64,000 bases of DNA from Quercus robur. Taxonomy: Eukaryota; Streptophyta; Magnoliopsida; Fagales; Fagaceae. Below, piece after piece: positions 12,987-24,910 of this stretch. The notes under the pieces are model-generated. The model was not told where the DNA came from. It did not search any database and worked only from the letters and a program-made list of their open reading frames with translations. Each line of letters starts with the position of its first letter. The first letter of the stretch is position 1. The position numbers and the translations under genes were made by a program. The DNA lies in NCBI RefSeq assembly GCF_932294415.1, contig NC_065538.1, positions 80,055,834 through 80,119,833 of the forward strand, in the 5' to 3' direction.

Positions 12987-13857
12987 ACCTATTTTTAATT
13001 ACACGGCAACACATTTTAGAAACTTCTTAGACACTTTTGGGGTATAGACAAATGCCGCTCCCTTTTCTCACATTTGTAATAGATTCTACCATAAATTTAA
13101 TAAGTGAACTCTATTATGAATGTGAAAGAATGGAACATCATTCTCCATATTTCGAGAGTATTTAAAAATTATTCCACATTTTATATTCAGAAAGCACACC
13201 ATAAGAATATGACCCGGTTCTACCTAAATCTCCATTGATGGTTGCTATCAGTGATGTCAAGATCCTATACATCGCTAAGTAACACAATGTGCTCTAAAAT
13301 TCTAAGCTTTTTTTTAAAAATATTTATATAAACTGCCACTTATTTGACACTCGATTGCCTCAATTATTTAAAAAAAAATGATTTTTATGTTGGAGTTGAT
13401 CAAACATGATTTGTGCAAAACAGAACAGGGATGGATGACTTGCATATGTAGGTTGAAGTTATTATTATTATTATCGTGTATACATAAAAAATTCTCAAAG
13501 ATATCAATTAATCCTCCTAGAGCATTCACAGATAGGTGAATAAATTTTTAACTAGATTTTAACTTAAAACCTTACTACTCATTCACATACACCTATACTA
13601 GACAATTTATTTCCCAATTATATCAAGATATTGTTTATATTATTATTTTTTTATTATCTATATAAATAAATTGAATTGTTTCATCTTTTTGACACATTTC
13701 ACCATTTTTAGCGTCTTCACTATCATAAGCTATTGTTCTTTTTCATAGAAAGAATTCTCAAGCCACAATTCCAAATTCACGTATCACAAAAGCACAAATT
13801 ACAAATCATAAACTCACAGGTTTCTTCCACAATTCATTTTAGCGCAGCTCTCTCTTG

Positions 13858-13893
<36 letters not shown>
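13858..13893 (+). repeat. (ATT)12 microsatellite
   Basis: Twelve ATT units. The aligned position in segmental copy B (about 28030) has no expansion, so the repeat grew after the duplication or was lost from B. Confidence 0.85.
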
Positions 13894-14411
13894 TTCGTAT
13901 CTTCCCCAATTCTTTTCTTCTCTCTCATCTAAACTCTAGCATATTAGAAAATAATCGAGTCAAACCTCACTCTAGCATATTAGAAAATAATCAAGCCAAA
14001 TCTCACTAGATTCATCGACAAAGGTAACTTCGTCACTTGATTTCTCCATCGTGGCCAATGACAGAAAAATTAGTTGGACAGATTCGTTTCATCAAAGACT
14101 GCCCTTGTGGTTCAACTTCTCACACCAATGGTTCAATTTTCTCAATCCCCATGCATTGCTATCCATCCTCATGAGCCATTGACAAACCTATACCGGTGAG
14201 ATTTCATAAAATTTGGCATGGTGGTACAAGTCTGAAGCATTTTTTTGGTTGATGTAGTTAAGTTTGGATTAAAAATGGTATTTACATATAGCTTATATAT
14301 ATACCTTGATGTAAATGCTCCATGCTTAATAAAACATTAGACTTAATATAATTAAAAAAGTCTGCATGAAACACGATCCCAGTTTTATTGAGCATCAATA
14401 TGACATAGTAA

Positions 14412-15357
14412 GAGCAACCACATCAGTTCGTGTAAATTTTCTATCTATTTTGCAAGAAAAAATCTACTTTTTCTATTTTACACATCCACTTTTACAAAAC
14501 ACCCACATCAATTTATCTATTCTACACATTTATTCAATAAAATATTCATTCTTTTTACAATTTTGTATTATTTCCTTCCCTCTACTCCTCTTTGAAACCC
14601 TCTCACAGACCCAACACAAACCCAAAATCACCCACAGGAAGCCAACAGCCACCACCATCAACCACCATTACCCCACAGAAAATCCAAACAGAAATTCCAA
14701 ACCCCACAGAAAATCCAAACCCCACAGAAAATCGAGACCCATAAACCCCATCATCAACAACTCTCATCATCTCGATCCTCGGCAGTGCTGGAGTTCGAGA
14801 CCTCGGCCCCACACAAAAACCCCATGGCATCGGAGGAGGCGTTGGAGCTATCCAAGTAGTAATGAACTTCGCCCTCCATGTTCGATCAATTCTCCGTCAC
14901 TGTCTTTATTTTCAAACAGATTGTTGGATCGGAGAGGCTGATCGGCGTTCCCAACTCACTCGCTGCCCAAACTCACCGATCGGACTTAGTCCGTGGCGCG
15001 CAAGATCTCCACCGAGCTATCGTCATCTTCGTCTTCGAAGCCTGAGATTTTGAAGAAGAAGGAGAAGTTGATCGACTTTGCAGAGTTGAGATGAGAGAAA
15101 GAGAGTGCTGTGATGAAATGAGAAAGAGAGAGTTGAGATGAGAGTCAGACGTAGGAGAGAGAAGAAATTATTAAAATAGTAAATACATGAGCTACAGTGA
15201 CCGTGTATATATGCACGGTCATTGTAGAATTTGTATAAATATGCACAACTTTACACAACTTTACACCCACTGATGTGGGTGTTTTTTTGGCCAAAATGTG
15301 TAAAACGAAGGAGTTTTTGTATTATAGAAGAGTATCCACCAACTAATGTGGATGCTT
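14412..15357. mobile_element. Harbinger-like element with empty site in the paralogue
   Basis: Left end GAGCAACCACATCAGT and right end (minus strand) AAGCATCCACATTAGT are imperfect inverted repeats. TAA occurs on both sides (14409-14411 and 15358-15360), as expected for a PIF/Harbinger target duplication. Segmental copy B has the uninterrupted site (ATAGTAATACC at about 28490-28500), which proves the boundaries. The 946-bp interior has a GC-richer, low-complexity part (14640-15060) that gives spurious frames; no transposase is encoded. Confidence 0.85.
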
Positions 15358-15417
15358 TAATACCACGAATATTGGATGACATATACTATTTTAAATAATA
15401 TCAAATAGACTATTTTA

Positions 15418-15619
15418 GGGTCTGTTTGGAATCCGTTTATTTTGCTGGAACTAAAAATTTTTTGCTGAAAGTACTGTAAATAAAGGTAAAAAATAATTGA
15501 AATAGTACAATGAGAATCATAAATAGTACTAAAAAGTGCAGTGGGACTCATGAATAATACCAAAAATAAGTTAAATAGTAAAATAAGCTGGTAAATTTTA
15601 TCCATGCCAAATGCACACT
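15418..15619. mobile_element. Short MITE, copy 1
   Basis: It starts GGGTCTGTTTGGAATCCG and ends with the inverted counterpart ATGCCAAATGCACACTT. The interior (GAAATAGTAC, CATAAATAGTAC, AAAAGTGCAGTG) matches the copy at 32622-32823. It is about 200 bp and non-coding; the superfamily (hAT-like) is an inference from the TTTGG-type ends. Confidence 0.65.
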
Positions 15620-15960
15620 TAATACATAATTTAGAAAAATATAAAAGAGATATGAATATATGGATTAAGAATGAATATAACACTAAAACAAAAAAAATCA
15701 TAAAACTAAACATAAACATGAAAATAAATATTTATCTTTTAATTTGAACCCACAAACATATGTTATTCTTAATTCAATAGAGGCATAGGAAAATATGAAA
15801 ATTTCAATGTCAATATTTGAAAATTTTGAGCTATTCATAACCCTTTCTCCTTCGTTTTCATATGAATCAATTTTTGACTATTTATAAGAGAGACCTTAAG
15901 CTTTAGAGTTTCTAAGCTCTAAACAAGTTTTACTATCTAAAGATAATCTTACTTTTTCTT
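15620..15960 (+). repeat. Dispersed AT-rich repeat R, copy 4
   Basis: It contains ACAAACATATGTTATTC, GCATAGGAAAATATG and the closing TTTCTAAGCTCTAAA motif. Confidence 0.55.
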
Positions 15961-16218
15961 TTTTTTAATATTAGATGCATATTATTTTATTCTCACCTAC
16001 ATGAAAAATTTGAAGGAAAAAAAAGGATATTTTTTGAATCTTCTTAATAAGTTGGCTTTCAAAAGAAGGGCCTCTAGCAGCAACAATAGTCCAAAATAGT
16101 TAATATCTTGTAGGCTACAATTCATATCATATGAGCCACCTAAATTAGTAGACTACTTTGTAATACTATCGGGAATCAGACTTACACGTTCATTTATAAG
16201 TATTTTTATAATGCAAGG

Positions 16219-16860
16219 TGTGGGGTCCAATAATTGATGGGCCAGGCCCACTTGCTGATGGAGAGTTCAAAGGCCTAAGTCGAAAAAGGTCATGGCCCGA
16301 GCTCAAGAATAATAAGGCCCAATTGGCCCGGAGAAGCAGCCGAGGACAGTGCAGTCCTCGGCTGACCCAAAGATCCACCAAGAAGAGGGGCAAAACGGTA
16401 AAGGGACATGCTTGAAGGGAAATCTAAAATATCTAGGAAAGGCTGCCTTTACCATCTTCCCCATGCATATCTCTGCGCCTAACAGAGCCTTATCCTTTAA
16501 CTTTATTAACCACTCCCAACAACTTTGGGTTTGGATTGACAGGACAAGTATCAGTCTTGGAAATGTCGACCCTACACGTGGACGAAGGAAAGTGAATGCA
16601 GACTAGTATAAAAGAAAAAAGTAAGTAATCTAGGAGGGGGGGGCTGGGACGACTGGGAAAAAAAGAAAGGCTCCCAGTCTACCTCCAGAAGAAAGGCCCC
16701 AAGGGTGAAAACGCTTAAATCACATATGAACACCACCAGAACCACCACTGGGTAACTAAGGCCTAGCTTTTCGAATCCACTCTCTACAAATGATATTGTT
16801 TGGGCCCATTCACGTGCAAACCCAACTCTACTGCGGTTCGTCGCGAAACGTGACCCTACA
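16219..16860 (+). repeat. 5' LTR (642 bp)
   Basis: It begins TGTGGGGTCC and ends CCCTACA. A TATAAAAG promoter box is visible at about 16607. It contains inverted CCGAGGACTGC-type motifs around 16340. Confidence 0.93.
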
Positions 16861-16862
16861 AT

Positions 16863-16879
16863 TGGCGCCGTCTGTGGGA
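16863..16879 (+). other. Primer-binding site
   Basis: TGGCGCCGTCTGTGGGA starts two bases after the LTR. Its first nine bases match the complement of a plant tRNA-Asp 3' end; the rest diverges, so the exact primer is uncertain. Confidence 0.7.
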
Positions 16880-17110
16880 AAGGCTTGCGCGTTAGCTCGA
16901 GCGGTGGTGAAGTTGAGCTTCTGTCGAACAAGGGTCTATGAGGGTGCCTTTATGACCGGCGACACATTGTTGCTATTCCAACATAAGTTCCCACTAGGGG
17001 CTACGTCTCACAGTGTCAATGGCATGGGCAAGTCTAGGGGCTTCAAACATCAGGCTAGCTTCCCTCACCTTCGGAAGCTAGACCTTCGGAAGATAAATAA
17101 ATAAAGAAGA

Positions 17111-20100
17111 ACACAAGTTTTGGACAGAACCAAGGCCTTGTATGGTTCTCGGACCCAAGCCTCTGGGGAAACCAACTACTTACAAAGACAATACAAGTTT
17201 TGGACAGAACCAAGGCCTTGTATGGTCCTCGGACCCAAGCCTCTGGGGAAACCAACTACTTATAAAGAGAACACAAGTTTTGGACAGAACCAAGGCCTTG
17301 TATGGTCCTCAGACCCAAGCCTCTGGGGAAACCAACTACTTATAAAGACAACACAAGTTTTGGACAGAACCAAGGCCTTGTATGGTCCTCGGACCCAAGC
17401 CTCTGGGGAAACCAACTACTTATAAAGAGAATACAAGTTTTGGACAGAACCAAGGCCTTGTATGGTCCTCGAACCCAAGCCTCTGGGGAAACCAACTACT
17501 TACAAAGACAATACAAGTTTTGGACAGAACCAAGGCCTTGTATGGTCCTCGGACCCAAGCCTCTGGGGAAACCAACTACTTATAAAGAAAACACAAGTTT
17601 TGGACAGAACCAAGGCCTTGTATGGTCCTCGGACCCAAGCCTCTGGGAAAACCAACTACTTATAAAGAGAACACAAGTTTTGGACAGAACCAAGGCCTTG
17701 TATGGTCCTCGGACCCAAGCCTCTGGGGAAACCAACTACTTATAAAGACAACACAAGTTTTGGACAGAACCAAGGCCTTGTATGGTCCTCGGACCCAAGC
17801 CTCTGGGGAAACCAACTACTTAAAAAGAGAATACAAGTTTTGGACAGAACCAAGGCCTTGTATGGTCCTCGGACCCAAGCCTCTGGGGAAACCAACTACT
17901 TAAAAAGAGAACACAAGTTTTGGACAGAACCAAGGCCTTGTATGGTCCTCGGACCCAAGCCTCTGGGGAAACCAACTACTTACAAAGACAATACAAGTTT
18001 TGGATAGAACCAAGGCCTTGTATGGTCCTCGGACCCAAGCCTCTGGGGAAACCAACTACTTACAAAGACAATACAAGTTTTGGACAGAACCAAGGCCTTG
18101 TATGGTCCTCGGACCCAAGCCTCTGGGGAAACCAACTACTTATAAAGACAACACAAGTTTTGGACAGAACCAAAACCAACTACTTATAAAGACAACACAA
18201 GTTTTGGACAGAACCAAGGCCTTGTATGGTCCTCGGACCCAAGCCTCTGGGGAAACCAACTACTTACAAAGACAATACAAGTTTTGGACAGAACCAAGGC
18301 CTTGTATGGTCCTCGGACCCAAGCCTCTGGGGAAACCAACTACTTATAAAGAGAATACAAGTTTTGGACAGAACCAAGGCCTTGTATGGTCCTCGAACCC
18401 AAGCCTCTGGGGAAACCAACTACTTACAAAGACAATACAAGTTTTGGACAGAACCAAGGCCTTGTATGGTCCTCGGACCCAAGCCTCTGGGGAAACCAAC
18501 TACTTATAAAGAAAACACAAGTTTTGGACAGAACCAAGGCCTTGTATGGTCCTCGGACCCAAGCCTCTGGGGAAACCAACTACTTATAAAGACAACACAA
18601 GTTTTGGACAGAACCAAGGCCTTGTATGGTCCTCGGACCCAAGCCTCTGGGGAAACCAACTACTTAAAAAGAGAATACAAGTTTTGGACAGAACCAAGGC
18701 CTTGTATGGTCCTCGGACCCAAGCCTCTAGGGAAACCAACTACTTAAAAAGAGAACACAAGTTTTGGACAGAACCAAGGTCTTGTATGGTCCTCGGACCC
18801 AAGCCTCTGGGGAAACCAACTACTTACAAAGACAATACAAGTTTTGGAGAGAACCAAGGCCTTGTATGGTCCTCGAACCCAAGCCTCTGGGGAAACCAAC
18901 TACTTACAAAGACAATACAAGTTTTGGACAGAACCAAGGCCTTGTATGGTCCTCGGACCCAAGCCTCTGGGGAAACCAACTACTTATAAAGAAAACACAA
19001 GTTTTGGACAGAACCAAGGCCTTGTATGGTCCTCGGACCCAAGCCTCTGGGGAAACCAACTACTTATAAAGAGAACACAAGTTTTGGACAGAACCAAGGC
19101 CTTGTATGGTCCTCGGACCCAAGCCTCTGGGGAAACCAACTACTTATAAAGACAACACAAGTTTTGGACAGAACCAAGGCCTTGTATGGTCCTCGGACCC
19201 AAGCCTCTGGGGAAACCAACTACTTAAAAAGAGAATACAAGTTTTGGACAGAACCAAGGCCTTGTATGGTCCTCGGACCCAAGCCTCTGGGGAAACCAAC
19301 TACTTAAAAAGAGAACACAAGTTTTGGACAGAACCAAGGCCTTGTATGGTCCTCGGACCCAAGCCTCTGGGGAAACCAACTACTTACAAAGACAATACAA
19401 GTTTTGGATAGAACCAAGGCCTTGTATGGTCCTCGGACCCAAGCCTCTGGGGAAACCAACTACTTACAAAGACAATACAAGTTTTGGACAGAACCAAGGC
19501 CTTGTATGGTCCTCGGACCCAAGCCTCTGGGGAAACCAACTACTTATAAAGACAACACAAGTTTTGGACAGAACCAAAACCAACTACTTATAAAGACAAC
19601 ACAAGTTTTGGACAGAACCAAGGCCATGTATGGTCCTCGGACCCAAGCCTCTGGGGAAACCAACTACTTACAAAGACAATACAAGTTTTGGACAGAACCA
19701 AGGCCTTGTATGGTCCTCGGACCCAAGCCTCTGGGGAAACCAACTACTTATAAAGAGAATACAAGTTTTGGACAGAACCAAGGCCTTGTATGGTCCTCGA
19801 ACCCAAGCCTCTGGGGAAACCAACTACTTACAAAGACAATACAAGTTTTGGACAGAACCAAGGCCTTGTATGGTCCTCGGACCCAAGCCTCTGGGGAAAC
19901 CAACTACTTATAAAGAAAACACAAGTTTTGGACAGAACCAAGGCCTTGTATGGTCCTCGGACCCAAGCCTCTGGGGAAACCAACTACTTATAAAGACAAC
20001 ACAAGTTTTGGACAGAACCAAGGCCTTGTATGGTCCTCGGACCCAAGCCTCTGGGGAAACCAACTACTTAAAAAGAGAATACAAGTTTTGGACAGAACCA

Positions 20101-21480
20101 AGGCCTTGTATGGTCCTCGGACCCAAGCCTCTAGGGAAACCAACTACTTAAAAAGAGAACACAAGTTTTGGACAGAACCAAGGCCTTGTATGGTCCTCGG
20201 ACCCAAGCCTCTGGGGAAACCAACTACTTACAAAGACAATACAAGTTTTGGATAGAACCAAGGCCTTGTATGGTCCTCGGACCCAAGCCTCTGGGGAAAC
20301 CAACTACTTACAAAGACAATACAAGTTTTGGACAGAACCAAGGCCTTGTATGGTCCTCGGACCCAAGCCTCTGGGGAAACCAACTACTTATAAAGACAAC
20401 ACAAGTTTTGGACAGAACCAAAACCAACTACTTATAAAGACAACACAAGTTTTGGACAGAACCAAGGCCTTGTATGGTCCTCGGACCCAAGCCTCTGGGG
20501 AAACCAACTACTTACAAAGACAATACAAGTTTTGGACAGAACCAAGGCCTTGTATGGTCCTCGGACCCAAGCCTCTGGGGAAACCAACTACTTAAAAAGA
20601 GAATACAAGTTTTGGACAGAACCAAGGCCTTGTATGGTCCTCGGACCCAAGCCTCTGGAGAAACCAACTACTTACAAAGACAATACAAGTTTTGGACAGA
20701 ACCAAGGCCTTGTATGGTCCTCGGATCCAAGCCTCTGGGGAAACCAACTACTTACAAAGACAATACAAGTTTTGGACAGAACCAAGGCCTTGTATGGTCC
20801 TCGGACCCAAGCCTCTGGGGAAACTAACTACTTATAAAGAGAACACAAGTTTTAGACAGAACCAAGGCCTTGTATGGTCCTCGGACCCAAGCCTCTGGGG
20901 AAACCAACTACTTATAAAGACAACACAAATTTTGGACAGAACTAAGGCCTTGTATGGTCCTCGGACCCAAGCCTCTGGGGAAACCAACTACTTAAAAAGA
21001 GAACACAAGTTTTGGACAGAACCAAGGCCTTGTATGGTCCTCGGACCCAAGCCTCTGGGGAAACCAACTACTTACAAAGATAATACAAGTTTTGGACAGA
21101 ACCAAGGCCTTGTATGGTCCTCGGACCCAAGCCTCTGGGGAAACCAACTACTTACAAAGACAATACAAGTTTTGGACAGAACCAAGGCCTTGTATGGTCC
21201 TCGGACCCAAGCCTCTGGGGAAACCAACTACTTAAAAAGAGAACACAAGTTTTGGACAGAACCAAGGCCTTGTATGGTCCTCGGACCCAAGCCTCTAGGG
21301 AAACCAACTACTTATAAAGATAATACAAGTTTTGGACAGAACCAAGGCCTTGTATGGTCCTCGGACCCAAGCCTCTGGGGAAACCAACTACTTACAAAGA
21401 CAATACAAGTTTTGGACAGAACCAAGGCCTTGTATGGTCCTCGGACCCAAGCCTCTGGGGAAACCAACTACTTAAAGGGA
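17111..21480 (+). repeat. 80-bp tandem repeat array, about 53 full units
   Basis: The unit runs from ACAAGTTTTGGACAGAACC through CTTGTATGGTCCTCGGACCC to CCAACTACTTATAAAGA and repeats with an exact 80-bp period. Three identical shortened units of 44 bp start near 18165, 19569 and 20413. Variation between units is mostly at TTATAAAG/TTACAAAG/TTAAAAAG and the following GAGA/GACA/GAAA. A diverged single unit lies outside the array at about 21595-21680. Long plus-strand frames here are artefacts of the repeat: 80 is not a multiple of three, so one repeat is read in three frames in turn. Confidence 0.95.
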
Positions 21481-22030
21481 AAAACTACGTTACATGGATT
21501 CTCTAGTTTGCCATCGGATCCTCAACACTAAAGGGACCAGTACGGAATGGAGTAACGTGTTTCCAAAAGCATAATCGATGGGGAAACCAAGTACTGAGAA
21601 AAAATCTATGTTTTAGACAGAACCCAGGCGTTACGAAGTCCTCGGACTCAAGCCTTCTGGGAAACCGACTACTCGAATGGGGAAGGTTCTCGGCTCAAAT
21701 ACTGTAAAAGGTTAAAGCCGGTGTGTTAAGAAGATGGCGAAACGACCCAACTTTCATTAACCTAAGGAAACTGTCCATTTGGCGAGTGACATGTCCTCGG
21801 ATAGTCACTTCCTACACCGTATCGAGCACTTAGTCATCTTCTTGGCTAATTTTAAGGTGAGTTTCGTTCCTCACTGGTCGGCTTTGCTATGTTAAATAAT
21901 TTTATTAAAGTTATGGTAACACCTTTCTATTAGCAAACATTTTAGCTTTAGTTATCATTGATTCAAATGCTATATTATGGTGCCGAGCAGCGTTTGTAAA
22001 CTTGTAAAAACATAAAAACATAACATGCGA
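21481..22030 (+). other. Internal spacer of the LTR element
   Basis: It contains a diverged 80-bp unit (about 21595-21680) and then unique AT-rich sequence. No retrotransposon protein domain was found. Confidence 0.6.
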
Positions 22031-22039
22031 AATAAGGTA

Positions 22040-22950
22040 ACAGCAACTTTTATTAATATGAAAAATTATTACAACGTACAAAGAAGGGCTTAAACAAGCC
22101 TGCACAAAAGATGAACTGCCAAAGCAACAATAGCATCCGCAATACAGATAAGTAAACAGTCAGGTGTCTTTTAAACTCGCCTTCAAAGTCTCTCCAATCT
22201 CTGCCTCAGTACCGCTCATATCAGGAGAAGAACCTTCTTTAGAAAAAGATGAAGGAGAAGGAAGAAGAATTGGAACACATGGAAGCACTTCAGCAAGCTC
22301 TTGTCATCAAGGAGCGCAAAGGAAGAAGAGGATGGAAGAGATGAATGAGGAAGATGGAGGACATGAGCAGAAGATGGAGGAGATGAATGAGGAAGATGGA
22401 GGACATGAGTAAAAGAAGGAGGAGAAGAAGAGGGAAGAGATGAAAAGAAAGAAAAAGGAGCAAAAGAGGGAAAAGGAAAAGCACCAGGATGGATCTGGTG
22501 GTGGAAAGAAGAAGAAAGAGAGGCAGAAGGAGGCGCCAGTGAACGAAGAGAGGAAGAAGCAGGGGCACTTAGTCCCTGCCCCAGTCCTGACTCCTAACAC
22601 ACTGGTACCATGTTAGATATGCTCATGACAGAGTGGAGGGTGGTGATAATGGATGTCTTTGACTCGGTCACACCGAAAGTGAGATGTGACGAGTTCCTGC
22701 TTCGGATTTTGGCTAAAAGGAAGGGGAGACAAATCTTGAGTCTCCGCCATCCTTGCCCTGACCGAGCCATCTCGAGCTTTATTAGGACATGGTGTTTCTG
22801 GGAATGAAGTAGTTTATTCATGGCTGACTATTGTGGTGAACTTTCTATCGAATAAGGTATAACCAGAGAGAAGAAGTGGACTCTAGGAGGAATCTAAGGG
22901 ACTCAGGTATAAGAAAGTAAGCTTTTGTCCTCTCTTTTTATATAGGGGAC
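22040..22950 (-). other. Possible antisense transcription unit in the LTR element
   Basis: Read on the minus strand, a TATA box (CCTATATAAAAAGAG, plus positions about 22935-22946) is followed about 115 bases later by an ATG opening a 75-codon frame (22594-22821). Beyond it lies a long region rich in Ser/Leu/Phe codons, complementary to a plus-strand Glu/Lys-rich stretch, and an AATAAA motif at 22049-22054. The plus-strand Glu/Lys frame (22164-22412) ends in a stop but similar codons continue after it. Antisense extra frames between pol and the 3' LTR are known in Tat-lineage gypsy elements, so this may be a remnant of one. I cannot identify a protein family. Confidence 0.4.
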
Positions 22951-23261
22951 GAGGAAAAGAGTACATAATACGTTCAGATCTCCAAGGAAATCTGCAAACA
23001 TGAATGCGTCCGTTTCATTCTCCCACGCCATCAAAAACCGTTGAATCTGGGGGGCCTCGTAAAGGGAAGACATTAAAGACGCGCTTCAGATAACCAAACG
23101 GCATAAACGCATCGTGCGCAAATCAAGGGAAACGTCTTGTAGGCCGGTACATTCCTTGGGCAGGTGAAGAGTCGCCAGTGCCAGACAAGGGATGAATTAA
23201 ATGAGCCATAATGAAGGCTCGGTATTACCAAAACCCCTCTCTCCAACCATGATGTCGAACA

Positions 23262-23281
23262 GCAGGGTTTTGAGGGGCTAT
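23262..23281 (+). other. Polypurine tract region
   Basis: GCAGGGTTTTGAGGGGCTAT directly precedes the 3' LTR, in the place where plus-strand priming starts. Confidence 0.6.
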
Positions 23282-23922
23282 TGTGGGGTCCAATAATTGA
23301 TGGGTCAGGCCCACTTGCTGATGGAGAGTTCAAAGGCCTAAGCCGAAAAAGGTCATGGCCCGAGCTCAAGAATAATAAGGCCCAATTGGCCCGGAGAAGC
23401 AACCGAGTACAGTGCAGTCCTCGGCTGACCCAAAGATCCACCAAGAAGAGGGGCAAAACGGTAAAGGGACATGCTTGAAGGGAAATCTAAAATATCTAGG
23501 AAAGGCTGCCTTTACCATCTTCCCCATGCATATCTCTACGCCTAACAGAGCCTTATCCTTTAACTTTATTAACCACTCCCAACAACTTTGGGTTTGGATT
23601 GACAGGACAAGTATCAGTCTTGGAAATGTCGACCCTACACGTGGACAAAGGAAAGTGAATGCAGACTAGTATAAAAGAAAAAAGTAAGTAATCTAGGAGG
23701 GGGGGCTGGGACGACTGGGAAAAAAAGAAAGGCTCCCAGTCTACCTCCGGAAGAAAGGCCCCAAGGGTGAAAACGCTTAAATCACATATGAACACCACCA
23801 GAACCACCACTGGGTAACTAAGGCCTAGCCTTTCGAATCCACTCTCTACAAATGATATTGTTTGGGCCCATTCACGTGCGAACCCAACTCTACTGCGGTT
23901 CGTCGCGAAACGTGACCCTACA
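23282..23922 (+). repeat. 3' LTR (641 bp)
   Basis: It matches the 5' LTR almost throughout and ends CCCTACA, followed by the CAAGG target duplication. Confidence 0.93.
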
Positions 23923-24479
23923 CAAGGGTATAAAAGAAAAAATATATATTTATTTCAATATTATTAGCGATCGTAGATTTATGGTAGTTAGCTTTTACTT
24001 CCTCAAAACCAACTTCTAACAATAAGCGCAAGCAGTAGCACTGATTTATCGTTAAGGTCTTTTCCCAAAGTACGAGGTAAGTAACTAATGATAGAGATTG
24101 TGTATTGATCCAAAAACCAAAAAAAAAAAAAAAAAGATTGTGTATTGATCCACATTAATTGGATTAAGTTTCTACCATAATTTCTTTAAAAATGATATAT
24201 GTCTAAATAAGAGCCTTTGGTTGTTTGCAAGGCTTTTGACTACTATACTCTTTTTAGTTGTTTATTTGGTTCTTGAAACCATGTAAATACCAAAGAATGA
24301 GGTTGAACAAACAAGTGTTAGAATGAGTACATGCCTTGTAGATTCAATAATAACAAAGTGCCGGAGTGAATAATGTTATATAATATTATTTTTTAAATTA
24401 TTATATTTCATAATGTAATTTAATTCTAGTAAAGTAATTATAATTAATTTTATTTGGCTTTGTATGTTTATTGTTGTGC

Positions 24480-24910
24480 CTTGCATATAATTAAGGATTT
24501 CAAAAAAATAATAAATGCCAACATATATACTTGTTTATTTTTATACATAATTAAAAAGACTTTTAAGGGCTACGAATATATTAATTAAGAATAATTATTT
24601 TTTAATATAAAAATTAAACAAAAATAATATAACAATAAACATAAACATGAAAAATAAATAATCTTATTTTATTTAAACCCACAAACATATGTTATTCTTT
24701 ATTCAAATAGAAGCATAGGAAAATAAGGAAATTTCAATGTCAACGTTCAAATTTTTTAATCTATTTATACCCCCATTTTCATTTTTTATCATACAAAATC
24801 AATTTCTGACTATTTATATGAGAGATGTTTAAGTTTTAAAGTTTCTAAGCTATAAAAAGGTTTAAAGATTTAAAGGTAATCTGACCTTATATTTGTGTAA
24901 CATTTCTCAA
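24480..24910 (+). repeat. Dispersed AT-rich repeat R, copy 5
   Basis: It contains TTTTTATACATAATT, CACAAACATATGTTATTC and GCATAGGAAAATAAGG, and forms the left edge of segmental copy B. Confidence 0.55.

Larger units (their letters stand above)
9926..15420. repeat. Segmental duplication, copy A
   Basis: Blocks at 9926-11125 and 13285-15420 align in order with 24480-26460 and 26700-28562 (copy B). Shared anchors include AACCCTAATGCTAAC, CAATTTGCATC plus GACGACAAAAAATATA, GGGATGGATGACTTGC, and CATAAAATTTGGCATGGTG. Copy A was later interrupted by two solo LTRs and a Harbinger-like element; copy B was interrupted by a MITE. Divergence suggests an old duplication. No gene was found in either copy. 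Confidence 0.75.
16219..23922 (+). mobile_element. Non-autonomous LTR retrotransposon, TSD CAAGG
   Basis: Two nearly identical LTRs (16219-16860 and 23282-23922) bound a 6.4-kb interior, and perfect 5-bp duplications CAAGG lie at 16214-16218 and 23923-23927. A primer-binding-like site follows the 5' LTR and a purine-rich tract precedes the 3' LTR. By my count the LTRs differ by nine substitutions and one G-run indel over about 641 bp (about 1.4 percent), so the insertion is fairly young. No gag, protease, reverse transcriptase or integrase is encoded; most of the interior is an 80-bp tandem repeat. It fits the class called LARD-like and would depend on proteins from another element, probably Ty3/gypsy type given the tRNA-Asp-like primer site. 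That lineage assignment is inference. Confidence 0.93.

Noticed and set aside
14366..14941. 191-codon plus-strand frame
   Set aside because: It straddles the left end of an inserted Harbinger-like element, so its start and body come from different DNA, and the body is simple repeat-like His/Pro/Asn.
17120..21531. Many 67-279-codon frames
   Set aside because: They are the three reading phases of one 80-bp repeat; there is no protein domain and the unit is non-coding in character.
22164..22412. Glu/Lys/Met-rich 82-codon frame as a gag remnant
   Set aside because: It is a short purine-rich tandem repeat with an early stop; no zinc knuckle or capsid motif is present.
22290..22600. Minus-strand Leu- or Phe-rich frames
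   Set aside because: They are mirror images of a GAA/GAG-rich stretch, not membrane proteins.
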